From NCBI RefSeq assembly GCF_000764305.2, contig NW_025932436.1, forward strand, positions 62,001-126,000: a DNA stretch of 64,000 bases, read 5' to 3'. The translations under genes and the position numbers were made by a program. Shown here in pieces: positions 13,855 through 24,456 of the stretch. The stretch's first letter is position 1; the number at the start of each line of letters is the position of its first letter. The notes beneath the pieces were generated by a model, which worked only from the letters and a program-made list of their open reading frames with translations, searched no databases and was not told the origin of the DNA. The stretch comes from Hyalella azteca. Taxonomy: Eukaryota; Arthropoda; Malacostraca; Amphipoda; Hyalellidae.

Positions 13855-14024
13855 TAGCGCATTTTCTCTTTATAGAAAAAATGCACTATTGTGCTCGCCA
13901 TGTCCGTCTGTCTGTCTGTCTGTCTGTCCGTCCGTCTGTCCGTCCGTCCGTGACCTCTACTTTTCGTCGACGAGAAAATGCGCTCTCTGTCACTCACTGC
14001 AGTGAGTACTGAGTTATATTTTTT
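13855..14024 (-). repeat. dispersed palindrome-rich repeat, copy 1
   Basis: Reverse-complement copy of a repeat also found at 21150, 34242 and 55120. In family orientation it reads AAAATATAACTCAGTACTCA, then the palindrome ACTCACTGCAGTGAGT, then AGCGCATTTTCTCGTCGACG, a GGAC/AGAC tetranucleotide tract, GACATGGCGAGCACAATAG, and a distal GAGAAAATGCGCT that can pair with AGCGCATTTTCTC. The tetranucleotide tract is longest in this copy. The open frames through it are shadows. Confidence 0.85.
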
Positions 14025-14040
14025 AAGTAAACATTAAACA

Positions 14041-14222
14041 GTGCAGGATTATCGCCCATGTGCCAACGCCCCGCAATATCGACGAACCCTCTGCCCTCGT
14101 CTACAGAGGGTTCGAGGGCACTCGAGCCCTCAACTGTCACGATCACCTGACGCGGCATCGACGCTTCGCCCGATACCGGCCACTCCTGCCACAGCGTCGG
14201 ATAATTGCTATCTTGACTTGTA
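14041..14222. other. GC-rich segment beside dispersed repeat copy 1, with an 11-bp hairpin
   Basis: This segment is markedly GC-richer than its surroundings and directly follows the dispersed repeat. CGAACCCTCTG at 14083-14093 pairs exactly with CAGAGGGTTCG at 14104-14114 across a 10-base loop. The short open frame through it (60 codons) has no recognisable domain. AATAAA occurs about 25 bases after the segment ends. It may be the end of a retroelement, but I saw no primer-binding site or coding part. Confidence 0.4.
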
Positions 14223-15724
14223 AATAAGAAGGAATATTCTAGAATAAAGGTTTGTCTGTATTGTTATTTCGCGAGTACGTTATAAGACATGAATTAGTAT
14301 GTAGGATACTGTTATGGAACTGTGCTTATTGTGTAACAATAATTACCGTAACCAGTTCTGTATATTAACTGTATTTTAAATACTCCTGCACATTGTATGA
14401 CTATAATTACCTTGATAAATCACTTTGTTGTAACACTAATGTACTAATGCATATAAACAAGCTATAATAACCATGCAGGATCGTGCTGCGTAGGTATTAT
14501 AATATGTAGCTACTATAATATTCTTCTGTCGTGCAAAATGTCGTCAGGATGCGTGCAAAAACTACCATAATATTTCGCTCTCACTTCAAAATTCGTTAGA
14601 ATTTTCGTCATTTTGAGATAATTTACAGGTCGTTTGAAGTATCATTAGCATACGTGTGATTCAACAGTAGTATAATTAAATTTTGATTTTTCCCCTATTA
14701 TAAATCCTACGTAAGAATGAATGTAATTTTAATACTGTAATTAAAGAATCATGTTTGGTAATTAAAAGTAGCGGGAATGAAATTAAATGTTTAATCAGGT
14801 GTGATTTTAACTTACTGCAGAATTATTCCTTGCGCTGTTTAATTTTATTACGATTCCACGTAGCAAATAAATAATACTGTACATCATTTGTTAGTTATCG
14901 CAGTGAACAGAATTATGATATATATTGTAATAATTATAATTGTGAGGGAGCGGTACACTATTCTAGAGGGAGGATCATGACAGATGATATATTATTATAG
15001 TGGATAAATAATAAATTAAGAGAAGTTTATGAAGAAGGGTGGAATAATTAAATTATAACTTTGGAAAATGGTTATGAAGGCAAACTCGTAGAAACTGCCA
15101 TCATAATTAATTTAACAAGTGAACACATCAAGTAAATTTGAGAGCAAATATCAGTAGAAATTGGATAAAGAGTGAACACATATAAGAGTGAGCTTATAAG
15201 AGTATAAGAGAGTAAGAAAATAAGCGTAGAGTGAACAAAAATTCTGATATTAAGCGCCTGAAATGGACACAGCAGCCTCTACTCTAAGAGCTATCTGACT
15301 AATTAACTTCCGTAATAAAAAATTCAGATGCAAACTTTGGGTAAATTCCATCGAAGGTAAAGTCATGACAATAATGTTCGTGTAAAATTATTTATTCATT
15401 TGTGATTTTTAAATGAAATACAAAGTGAGGCTCACGAAAATAATAGACTTGAGAGATCCAAAATTTAATTAGACAATGAAAAAAGGATATGAAGGGTGTT
15501 ATTATTGCACGAAATATTGCATTAAAATATACCTTCTCTAAAGTAATTCTTAACAGAAAATAAAATTGAATAACAACTAATTTCAACTAAAATCAGAATT
15601 TCACCGCGGAAAAGTCATTTTGATGTGAAGTACTCGACAAGAATGTTCAGGTATGAAGCACCGGCCCTGCGTCATACCTCGATGCCATTTGTTTGCATGA
15701 GAGGAGGTGCTGGTCATACCTCAC

Positions 15725-15885
15725 ACTTATCCCCTCCCGAGGGAACCTCTGCCCTCTCTTGCTCTTACCCTCATGCCTTTCCCTGCCCCTCCCAGCCCCT
15801 CCTTTGCCCCTCATGCCCCTCCCTGCCCCTCCTGCACCCCTCATGCCTCCCTCTTGCCCCTCTTGCTCTTCCGCCCCTCTTCGCG
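15725..15885. repeat. C/T-rich low-complexity tract
   Basis: Dominated by CCCCTCCTGCCCCTC-like units on the + strand, with few purines. All open frames across it are low-complexity proline/leucine or glycine/arginine shadows. Confidence 0.85.
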
Positions 15886-15934
15886 TTTAAAAACGTGTAT
15901 TGCACTCAGAAGAATGAATGGTTTATATGGTCCA

Positions 15935-16035
15935 AAAATTGACGAATTTTCTTCACATCGCACTAATCCGCCATTTTGCCGGGCCAAACTATGTAAGGAT
16001 GACCTACATAAGACAAAAACAGTGTATGACTATTT
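15935..16035 (+). repeat. dispersed repeat fragment shared with 34790-34880
   Basis: The conceptual peptide has the pattern T-N-x-P-F-x-R-x-K-L-x-x-D-D-x-x-K-x-K. The same pattern is encoded on the minus strand near 34790-34880. At DNA level both carry AGGATGACC and a CGCC/GGCGGG block. Probably two relics of one mobile element; the type is unknown. Confidence 0.5.
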
Positions 16036-16120
16036 GGACAAAGTAACATTTATTTCTCTGAGAGTGACCGAGGGTTGTTGGAGAGCTTGTGGTGTGGGCG
16101 AGGGGATGTTGACTGTGGTT

Positions 16121-16278
16121 AGTAATGGAAATGTTTATGTTGGGCTGCAAATGTTTATGTTGGGCCGCGAATGTTGGGCTGCAAATGTTTATGTTGGGCC
16201 GCGAATGTTGGGCTGCAAATGTTTATGTTGGGCCGCGAATGTTGGGTTGCAAATGTTTATGTTGGGCCGCAAATTTTG
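16121..16278. repeat. 34-bp tandem repeat, about 4-5 units
   Basis: TTTATGTTGGGCCGCGAATG starts at 16154, 16188, 16222 and 16256, with GTTGGGCTGCAAATG completing each unit. It generates a cysteine-rich open frame that is not a gene. Confidence 0.93.
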
Positions 16279-17097
16279 ACGCACATGTTAGATGAGATGA
16301 AGAGAAGAGCTAGTAAGAAGATGGGAGATAATAATCTTAAGGAAAACGATGGTGAAGATAAAAAGGTTCATGAGTGAGATTTTTGCATATAAATTTTGCT
16401 TAGAAATCATTAATAGAAAATGCATCTTAAATAAGCGGAAGCCTATGACGCGAAGTAGGCCACGTGCTGGAAATATTATTTGCTTAAAAAATAAACTAAC
16501 ATCCTGGACCTACTTTCCTTCAGTTTAAATAATTTAAAATCGAATTAAAATAATGAATAATAACTTAAATAGTATAAAATCGAATTTCATAATGTTTTAT
16601 TGATTTTATCTACGCAATAATGGCTATTTATAGGCTCATGGAACCTAACGAACGAATAATGATGATTTAAAATGCAGGAAAAACTTAAAAATTAAATAAA
16701 TAAAATTTACATAAAGTAAAGTTTAAATTCAGATAAATTAAAGTTTAAATTTATATAAATTAAAATTCAAAAATAGGTAAATGAAATAAAATTCTACTGA
16801 ATGGGAAATAAATGTTTTGTGATTGTAGAAATAAGAAGCTAGCCTTTTCGGTTCGCAGTACAACGTAACGGCTGCTTGCACTGGGATGTGTAGTATGTGT
16901 ATTTTATTCTCTCAACATCTTCATATTTGCATTATTTCACTTGGTAATTCAAGATTTCCTACACCAGGCTTTGGAATTTGGAAGAAACACTAATAATTTT
17001 TTTTAAGATTCAAAACTTTATACAGACGTTGAAATGCTCTTCATCATTAATTTACATAGCAAATAATTCAAACTGTTTACCGAGGTTCAGGTAGAAC

Positions 17098-17630
17098 AAT
17101 ATGCACCGTATACTGGGTTCCGAGGCAAGCGATATGAACCGTATACTGGGGTTCCTTGGCCAGCGATAACGTATACTGGGGTTCCGAGGCCAGAGATATG
17201 AACCGTATACTGGGGTTCCGGGGCCAGCGATATGAACCGTATACTGGGGTTCCAGAGTCAGCGATATGAAACGAATACTGGGGTTCCGAGGCCAGAGATA
17301 TGAGCCGTATACTGGGGTTCCAAGGCCAGAGATATGAACCGTATACTGGGGTTCCGGGGCCAGTGATATGAACCGTATACTGGGGTTCCGAGGCCAGAGA
17401 TATAAGCCGTATACTGGGGTTCCGAGGCCAGAAATATGAACCGTATACTGGGGTTCCGAGGCCAGAGATATGAGCCGTATACTGGGGTTCAGAGGCCAGC
17501 GACATGAACCGTATACTGGGGTTCAGGGTACAGCGATATGATCCGTATACTGTGGTTTAGAGTCAACAATAAAAATGTAGTTCAGGGCTATTGATAGACA
17601 AACCATATACTGGGGTTCGGGGCCAGTAAT
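17098..17630. repeat. 33-bp tandem repeat, about 15 units
   Basis: Units centre on ACCGTATACTGGGGTTCCGA followed by GGCCAGAGATATGA, and degenerate towards both ends. The 33-bp (11-codon) period keeps a 142-codon minus-strand frame open; that frame is a repeat artefact. Confidence 0.95.
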
Positions 17631-18418
17631 ATATTGCTTATATAAATAACAATAAAAGCTTAAACGCAATTAATTAATGTGTATATTTCTATTATTGACA
17701 TGTGGTTTGATACCCAGTGAGTTAACAGAAGCAAACTAATTTCAATAGAACGAGAACGAGTAAGTTCGGAATTTTCGATGGGAAAGTGCAAGAATTTGTA
17801 ATATGAAATTTAATGCAATAAATCAAATTGAATTTGAAATTGAGTTAACAATTAAAAAATCAGCTACCAGAAGAAATCAGAAATAACAGTAATGCAAGTT
17901 TTATTTGATGATTAATATTAAGTGAAAAAACGAGGGCTTCTTTCGAACGACGACATAAATAATAGGAGCTTTAGCATCAGCAATTCATTGCTTTATAAAT
18001 TTTCAGATCTTTATTATAAAAGTGAACTTTAAAGGGAATTTGTCAGGTGAAGACGTGCCATATAACGCTTCAATAAGATAGTGTTCGAGTATGTGACTGA
18101 GATAAACCTTGTTATGAAAATTAACTTTTTTTGTGAACAACATAACAAGGGCTGAAAGGTTATAAGAGAGAAAATTTAAGGTCACTGAAACACACAGAAA
18201 ATATTCTGAAAGTTTATTAAAGAATGTGAATTAGTTGTGAGATTTAACTTTCCAATTTGATATCTTTGAGATGCATTGAATCAAAACATGAATCATATAG
18301 CAATGAGGTGTAGTATGAAGCGCATTCATAATTGCATTTACAGTGTAACTGACAGTAACTATTGACAGTAAATTTTGAAACCATTGGTCTGAAAAGTACA
18401 GAAGTGAACTTGAAAGAA

Positions 18419-18536
18419 ATGAAAAATCGAAGAAAATCTGCGGATATTTTCACGCCTCTCATGACGAAAGTCAGACGCTGCGTGAAGTTGTTGCTGCTGT
18501 TGTCGAGCATCTCTGTCCTAATGCCCCGAGTAGAAG
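18419..18536 (+). CDS. beat: beat-like gene, first coding exon with signal peptide
   Basis: Encodes the N-terminus. Two in-frame ATGs are possible. The one at 18419 gives 39 whole codons. The one at 18461 gives 25 and starts directly with a classical signal peptide: a basic n-region (TKVRRC), a hydrophobic core (VKLLLLLSSISVLM) and a small-residue end (VEG). An upstream TTG opens the frame at 18362 but is unlikely as a start. The exon ends in GAA-G followed by the strong donor GTAAGA at 18537, in phase 1. The single G completes a Gly codon with the first bases of the exon at 35860, giving VEG-SIRITD. A signal peptide on its own phase-1 exon is common in secreted Ig proteins. The exon is short and assigned mainly by this join, so confidence is moderate. 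Upstream noncoding exons and the promoter were not identified. Confidence 0.72.
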
Positions 18537-18714
18537 GTAAGATAACATTAACTTGTTCGTTTACTTATATTATTCCATAACTGTAGACGAAATTTTTAGA
18601 TTTATGGATCTTTAAGTGAAAATAAGAAACTGCAGCTAAAACACAGAGTTCGTGTTTCATGTGTTATAGGTAAGGTAACAATAATATGTTCGTTTACTTC
18701 TATTATTCCATATA
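18536..18714 (+). repeat. duplication of exon 1 donor and start of intron 1
   Basis: GGTAAGATAACATTAACTTG and TTCGTTTACTTATATTATTC from 18536 recur as GGTAAGGTAACAATAATATG and TTCGTTTACTTCTATTATTC from 18669, 133 bases downstream. The second copy keeps a GTAAGG donor-like site but has no open frame in front of it. Confidence 0.8.
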
Positions 18715-21149
18715 ATGATACATTAAATTTTTTCCAGTGATCACATGGTTTTTGTTTACTTCCAGAGTATTAGGTTATATGTGGATGGATGTATGTAATA
18801 ATATCTAAGATCATATCCTTATACGTTGTTCGGGAAAATATTGGTGCAGAGCTGGAACGCTGTTTTTAAAATTATGTCAAATTTTGAGAAAGTTTGAACA
18901 TGGTTATTATTTTCTGTTTTGAGCTTCAATCTAATTTTCGAACTTCACACAAAGTGCCCACAAACTGAAATGTATTATAGCCATTATAAAACATCAAAGA
19001 AATTTTCCCGTTGATCGGTGTCAGTGTAGAAACCAATCTGTTCTAAACACGGAATTTCTTTCACCTCAGCAGACACTCGTCGAGCCAAAAGTGTGGCCAA
19101 TTTCCATTTGGCTTATCAATTACGCGTAGTTTTGGCTGCCCCTCCAGCCTCAATGTCAGTCAGGCGCGGCGAGCCTTGCTAAGGCGGATTTCTAGCCTAG
19201 CGCCGCCGTATTAATTTCTTATATCAGATCAAACAGGATCTGAAATCGAAACTTAGCGGCCGAATCTTTTGATGCTGCCGTCGTAAAAAATCTTTTATTC
19301 ATTAATGATGGGATAAATTGAAGAATCCTTCTAAGATATGCGTTTGCGAGGCAGTAGGAATTTAATGGCACATGAAATAGGATTCTAATTCAACATTGAT
19401 TCTGGCTACTTTCCATATTGCGTACACTGATTTATTCTATAAAAATCGTAACAGAATGTTGTTAAATACAGTGATTAGTGTTATATAATTATATTCTGTA
19501 ATTATCAATTTTATTATTTTATGCAAATTCGATCGCATTTCATCAAATCTATATAATTATTATTGCCTTATATGCATGCTTTTTATCGCGTTGTGAAGTA
19601 CAAAAGATCACAAAAAAATTTCTTACTGCTTTGTAACCAAACATTCGAACAATGTTTTGAAGAAAGAAATTAAGGTACACTACGTTTATAAAATAATAAC
19701 GAAAATGACGAATAACCTAATTATCCTTGAAGTATCCTGAACGTTTGAAGCCATTGAATTATTGTATTAATTTCTGTTATTTTGCGGAGAATTATAATTA
19801 CAGTTCTGTATTTGCTTTAAACATAGACCAAAATTTAGAATGAATCCCTCACGGCACCAAAAGACGATATGAAATTGGGAAAGTAATGTGTATTATTGTT
19901 AATAAAACTGTGTTTTCATTGTATAGAGATATAATCGGCAAGAACGATTTAAATAACCAATTGAAAATTAGGGAAAAGCACAAACCTTGAAGTTTTTAAA
20001 GAAAATCATGTGTGAATTAATAATGCAAAAATTTCCGGTACAGTAGTATTTCCATTATTTAATGACAAGAACTCGATTTCCTGAAGTTTCCAATTGTTCT
20101 TCGAGGTAACAATGAGTTTTTTTAACTTTTTAGAATCTTATTCGAACTATACAGTATTTCAATTAACCTTAACAAGGATAACACATCTGTCCTTCAAGAG
20201 GTAATGGGTAAACTTTCGCAGTCATTCGTCAAGCTCACTCTTACTTGGCTTCAGGGAATACTTACCTGCATTTTCTACCTTAGTTTAGGTACAGAGATTG
20301 CCAAGATTTCTTGCCGTTGTGTATATTTGGCCAAGCTTTGTTTATTAAACACCTCGTCTCACTTCTTGTGGCCAAACAATTGCACATCTTCGCAGCACAA
20401 AGTTATCAAGATATTTTTTCATGATGCAACTTTATCTCTGGAACAAAGTTTGCTTCCTGTAGCACTTAGCTGAACTTTAGACCATTAGTATGTCTTGTGT
20501 GGTATATAGTCTCGCTTTGCTGGGCATGGAGAAGATGGAAAGAATAAAAGACTTGTTCTCCTTCGGGAGAACAGCTGTCTTGAAGAAGAAGAAGTATGAA
20601 AGACTAGAGCTGAACAACGTTGCATCAATCTTTTCCTAAATAAGACAAGAGGAGATAATTCTGCTTGAGTTTGGGAGAGCACACAATGATAAATCTTCCT
20701 TGACTGGCGACGTAAAAAGAATAAAAATCAGTGCGCTCTAAAAGAACAAATGAAGACGAATCTTTCTTCACAGCAGACAAGAATCAGAGACAGAACTCAA
20801 AGCGGCTGACTCCATGAAGAGTGTGCAATCGAGTAGTACGAACTTTGCTAACCAGGCAAATAATGTTGAAACATCGTTTAATTTATGATGATTCAATCAA
20901 ATAAAGTTTATTTCAACGTTGATACAACGTCATATGTCTGGCGATCCAGCCAACGTGCCAATTTTTGAGGACTACATGTTTCTTTGTTAAGATGAACCCA
21001 GACTCTAGATTAGTCTCAGCAAAGTGCATAGACTCGATGAGAGCTTGCGCTGGCGTCAAGTCGCGGATTTATTGAGTAACTCCCACGGGGAGAAAACCTA
21101 AGCATAATTAATGCGTAGCTTGAATGCATTGCTAAAACAAAGCATAGCA

Positions 21150-21300
21150 AAAAAAATATAACTCAGTACTCACTGCAGTGAGTGACAGAGAGCGCATTTT
21201 CTCGTCGACGAAAACGTGAAGTCACGGACAGACGGACGGACAGACAGACGGACATGACGAGCACAATGGCGCCTTTTTCCATAAATGAGAAATACGTTAA
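21150..21300 (+). repeat. dispersed palindrome-rich repeat, copy 2
   Basis: Contains the perfect palindrome ACTCACTGCAGTGAGT, AGCGCATTTTCTCGTCGACG, the ACGGACAGACGG tract and GACATGACGAGCACAATGG. The distal arm is eroded (GAGAAATACGTT). Confidence 0.88.
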
Positions 21301-22572
21301 TAACTATGTGCTGTACAGAATTTAATTCTTCAAACTCTTGCGTTAACTTTATTGTCGTTTTTAATTTTCGGAACCACTTGAGAAACTTTTAACCGCCCGT
21401 TAAGTGTCATGGCTCGTGATTCCCAAGCTTTTGGTCTATGTTTGCATTCGTACAGTCAGTGTCTAATGTTTTAATAAATACATTTTTGAAATACACTCAA
21501 ATTACTGTTAATTTACTGAAACTAAAATTAAATACATTTAAAAGAGCGTTTTTAAGAACAATTTTTAAAATTTAGTTTTCATTATTTCAAGGACGCTTCG
21601 GAATTCGTAGTTACGCTATCTGAATTGAATAAACATTTCTGAACTCCTTTTGACACGTAACTTCATCTCATTCAAAACCAACGAATTTTTCAGGATGGGT
21701 TAAAGTTTTTTTTTTTAAGTTATTGGCTATGTACTTGAAATGAAGTTCAAATAATTATTGTTCGAGAAATTTTTGGTGTTAGTAAAAATACTTATAGGAT
21801 TTTTAATTAAACAGCTCATATTTTGAGCGAAATAACATACATATACATAATGCATGTATGGATAATTAAACAGTACCAGATCAAGCTACACACCAAGAAG
21901 TTACAAATAAATAATAAGTATTGACTTAGGCCTCTTGGTCGGTAGAAAGATCACTCCACGATCTGTACGAAAGGTCAATCAGGAGCAACGTTATTTGTTC
22001 CGGTCTCTCAAAAATTCCTCTTTTTCGTAGCCGATAAAAAGGCAAAACAAACTGAAAAGCCTGCAGACACGACCCGGTGTTTGTACAAGTCAATAAAATA
22101 AAAGCGGTGAGTATGTTTGCTTAAGACTCAAGATCTTACCAAGCAGCGAGGATGAATATATGGGGGCTGGAGATACAACAAACACATCCTATAACAAATA
22201 CACTTGAGAGGAACACTTGAAAGTCAGCGGTCTGTACAGAAGTCATCAAATGATCGATGAATTTCAAGCGGTGAAATACTTTTTTTTATTGAGTGAAAAG
22301 GAAGCCAGTTAGGGTGGAAGTATTGGGATGATATCCATGCAGAAGGTTTCGAACAAAACCAACTGCACTGAGTTGCTTCTTCATTTCTTGAAAAAATCAA
22401 AGGGTCCAAACATAAGAACTACAGTCCGATTTTTAACCTTTAATTGTACGCAATGGTCCATTTTATTACCGTCAATATTAGCAGGATTTATAAACGCTGA
22501 CATTGTTATTTAGTCGCTGGATTGCCGCAGGTTCGAAATGTAATGGGCTATTTTTGTCATTTAATTGTAACG

Positions 22573-22605
22573 TATTTAATGACAAATACTATTTGTCATT
22601 AAATA
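22573..22605. repeat. 33-nt near-perfect palindrome
   Basis: TATTTAATGACAAATA, one central C, then its exact reverse complement TATTTGTCATTAAATA. A 16-bp stem without mismatch. Confidence 0.9.
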
Positions 22606-22673
22606 TTAAACATTAAATAAATATTAATAAATACGTTAAATACTATTTAAGGTATTTGCGATATGTAACGTTT

Positions 22674-22990
22674 AGAAGTAGGTTTTAGATGTTACTCTAG
22701 CAGGCTGAGTAGAAGTAGGTTGTAGATGTGACTGTAGAAGGCTGAGTAAAAGTAGGTTGTAGATGTGACACTAGCAGGCTGAGTAGAAGTAGGTTATAGA
22801 TGTGACTGTAGAAGGCTGAGTAAAAGTAGGTTGTAGATGTGACACTAGCAGGCTGAGTAGAAGTAGGTTGTAGATGTGACTGTATCAGGCTGAGCAGAAG
22901 TAGGTTGTAGATGTGACACTAGCAGGCTGAGTAGAAGTATGTTGTAGATGTGACACTAGCAGGCTGAGTAGAAGTAGGCTGCAGATTTGA
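22674..22990. repeat. 37-bp tandem repeat, about 8-9 units
   Basis: AAGTAGGTTGTAGATGTGAC recurs every 37 bp (for example 22713 and 22750), alternating CTAGCAGGCTGAG and GTAGAAGGCTGAG variants. The alternation suggests duplication of two-unit blocks. Confidence 0.93.
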
Positions 22991-23326
22991 CTCATGAGAA
23001 ACAGGATTCATGAATGAATTTCTTAGGTTGGAACCAATTTTTATTATTCATTCGGTGTCTACGTTTGTTCTCAATCATTTAAGAATTATTTTTATAGCTG
23101 GAACTAAATTATAAAGGAATAGCATATTCCTACGCAGATTCATAACGCATTTAAAACTTTAATGTAGACAATAAATTGCGAATTATGTGGTCATGAAATG
23201 TGGATTTCTTTCTTTTCGTCGAAACGTGTCGCTTTCTTTCTATCATAAAATAATAATAAATGCATATTAACGCAGTTATCATCACAAACTATCACTTATC
23301 CAACAATGAAAGTGATGTGGTTATCT

Positions 23327-23740
23327 TCAAGCAGCGATCTGTATTTTTTTATGTATCGTAGCTGGGCGACGTAATGAACGTGAATAAATAACTTTTTTAT
23401 GTTCAAGATGGCTCAAGAAACGAGATCCAGGCTCGCGAAAAACAAATTTATATTTTCTCAATTCGCTTTTCCAACGCTGGGGCTCCACAAAATTGTTGGA
23501 GAGATGAGTGCTCGTGGCTTTGTATATCTTTGCTGCAGATCTCATACCGAGAGTTAAAGTTAAAATAACTTTCTTTATTTCCCAATTAAAATGTATTTTA
23601 GTTGAGTATTTAAGAGCCATTGAGTATGAATAATATTTCTTAGTTTTAGAGAAAACCTGAAATGCAATATGGTTTGATGACTCAAACATGGACCAAAACG
23701 ATATTTGTCTTTTCATTGAGCCTTCTACTTCAGGGGCCAT
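23327..23740 (-). CDS. unrecognised open frame of 137 codons
   Basis: The longest non-repetitive ATG-initiated open frame in the window, running on the minus strand in intron 1. The peptide is rich in Lys, Ser and aromatic residues, with no signal peptide, membrane segment or domain I recognise. It starts (minus strand) only about 10 bases outside the MITE-like element at 23731. No consensus splice sites, poly(A) context or neighbours support expression. A frame of this length by chance is plausible in 64 kb of six-frame sequence, so this is a possibility and not a confident gene. It could also be a relic of a mobile element. Confidence 0.15.
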   Translation of the reverse strand: MAPEVEGSMKRQISFWSMFESSNHIAFQVFSKTKKYYSYSMALKYSTKIHFNWEIKKVILTLTLGMRSAAKIYKATSTHLSNNFVEPQRWKSELRKYKFVFREPGSRFLSHLEHKKVIYSRSLRRPATIHKKIQIAA

Positions 23741-24456
23741 ACTAATATCAAAATGTGTAATATCACATATAATTATGAGTTCGTAACTCCGTCAGCCAAT
23801 CACTGGCGGGTTTTAAGTTGATCTCACCAATCACAGACGAGAAATCGGCCTCTACAAATACATAGGCCGATACGCGCACTTAGACCGCTGCGTGTACTTA
23901 GACCGCTGCGTGTACTTAGACCGCTGCGTGTACTTAGACCGCTGCATGTACTTCGACTGCCGCGTGTACTTAGACCGCTGTGTGCACTTAGACCGCTGCG
24001 TGTACTTAGACCGCTGCGTGTACTTAGACCGCTGCGTGTACTTGGATCGCTGAGTGTACTTGCATGGATCGCTGAGTGCACTTTGACCGCTGTGAGCGTG
24101 TACTTAGACCGCTGCGTGTACTTGGATCGCTGCGTGCACTCTGACCGCTGCGTGTACTTAGACCGCTGCGTGTACTTAGACCGCTGCGTGCACTTAGACC
24201 GCTGCGTGTACTTAGACCGCTGCATGTACTTAGACCGCTGCGTGTACTTAGACCGTTGTGTGTACTTAGACCGCTGTGTGTACTTGGATCGCTGCGTGTA
24301 CTTAATTAGACCGCTGCGTGTAATTAGGCCACTGCGAGTTCTTAAATCGCTGCGTGTACTTAGACCGCTACGTGTACTGTGTTCAGTACGTGTGCCTGGA
24401 CCGCTGCTTGTACTTAATTAAGGGAATTTTGATTGTATGGTCCCTAGAAAACAGGC
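23731..24456 (+). mobile_element. MITE-like element containing an expanded 18-bp minisatellite
   Basis: Starts AGGGGCCATAC and ends GTATGGTCCCT, an 11-bp terminal inverted repeat with one mismatch. The left part matches the two other family members block by block: GAGTTCGTAACTCCGTCAGC, CCAATCACTGG, CACCAATCACAGACGAGAAA. Where those have a single TGTACTTACGCC block, this copy has the 18-bp array. The array therefore appears to have arisen inside the element. Confidence 0.7.
23868..24420. repeat. 18-bp tandem repeat, about 30 units
   Basis: Unit GACCGCTGCGTGTACTTA with variants (GGATCGCTG, CACTTAGAC). The period is six codons, so long frames stay open on both strands (repeats of LDRCVY on + and TQRSKY on -). 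These are artefacts. Confidence 0.96.

Larger units (their letters stand above)
1..18418. other. gene-poor region upstream of the beat-like gene
   Basis: No exon with convincing protein similarity was found on either strand. The open frames here are short and either lie in tandem repeats or have no codon-level or domain support. Content apart from the listed repeats is AT-rich unique sequence. Stretches such as 19-1,150, 4,000-8,400 and 12,660-13,570 show nothing I can name. 5' UTR exons or the promoter of the beat-like gene may lie here but could not be recognised. Confidence 0.5.

Noticed and set aside
14041..14260. Possible LTR end (GC-rich segment followed by AATAAA)
   Set aside because: No second LTR, primer-binding site, polypurine tract or retroelement coding sequence was seen.
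17077..17505. 142-codon minus-strand open frame
   Set aside because: Eleven-residue repeats from the 33-bp array; no unique flanking coding sequence.
22520..22545. tRNA-like T-arm sequence (GCAGGTTCGAAATG)
   Set aside because: No matching acceptor stem, anticodon arm or A box could be assembled around it.
23824..24421. Open frames of 112 and 133 codons
   Set aside because: Six-residue repeats from the 18-bp array inside the MITE-like element.
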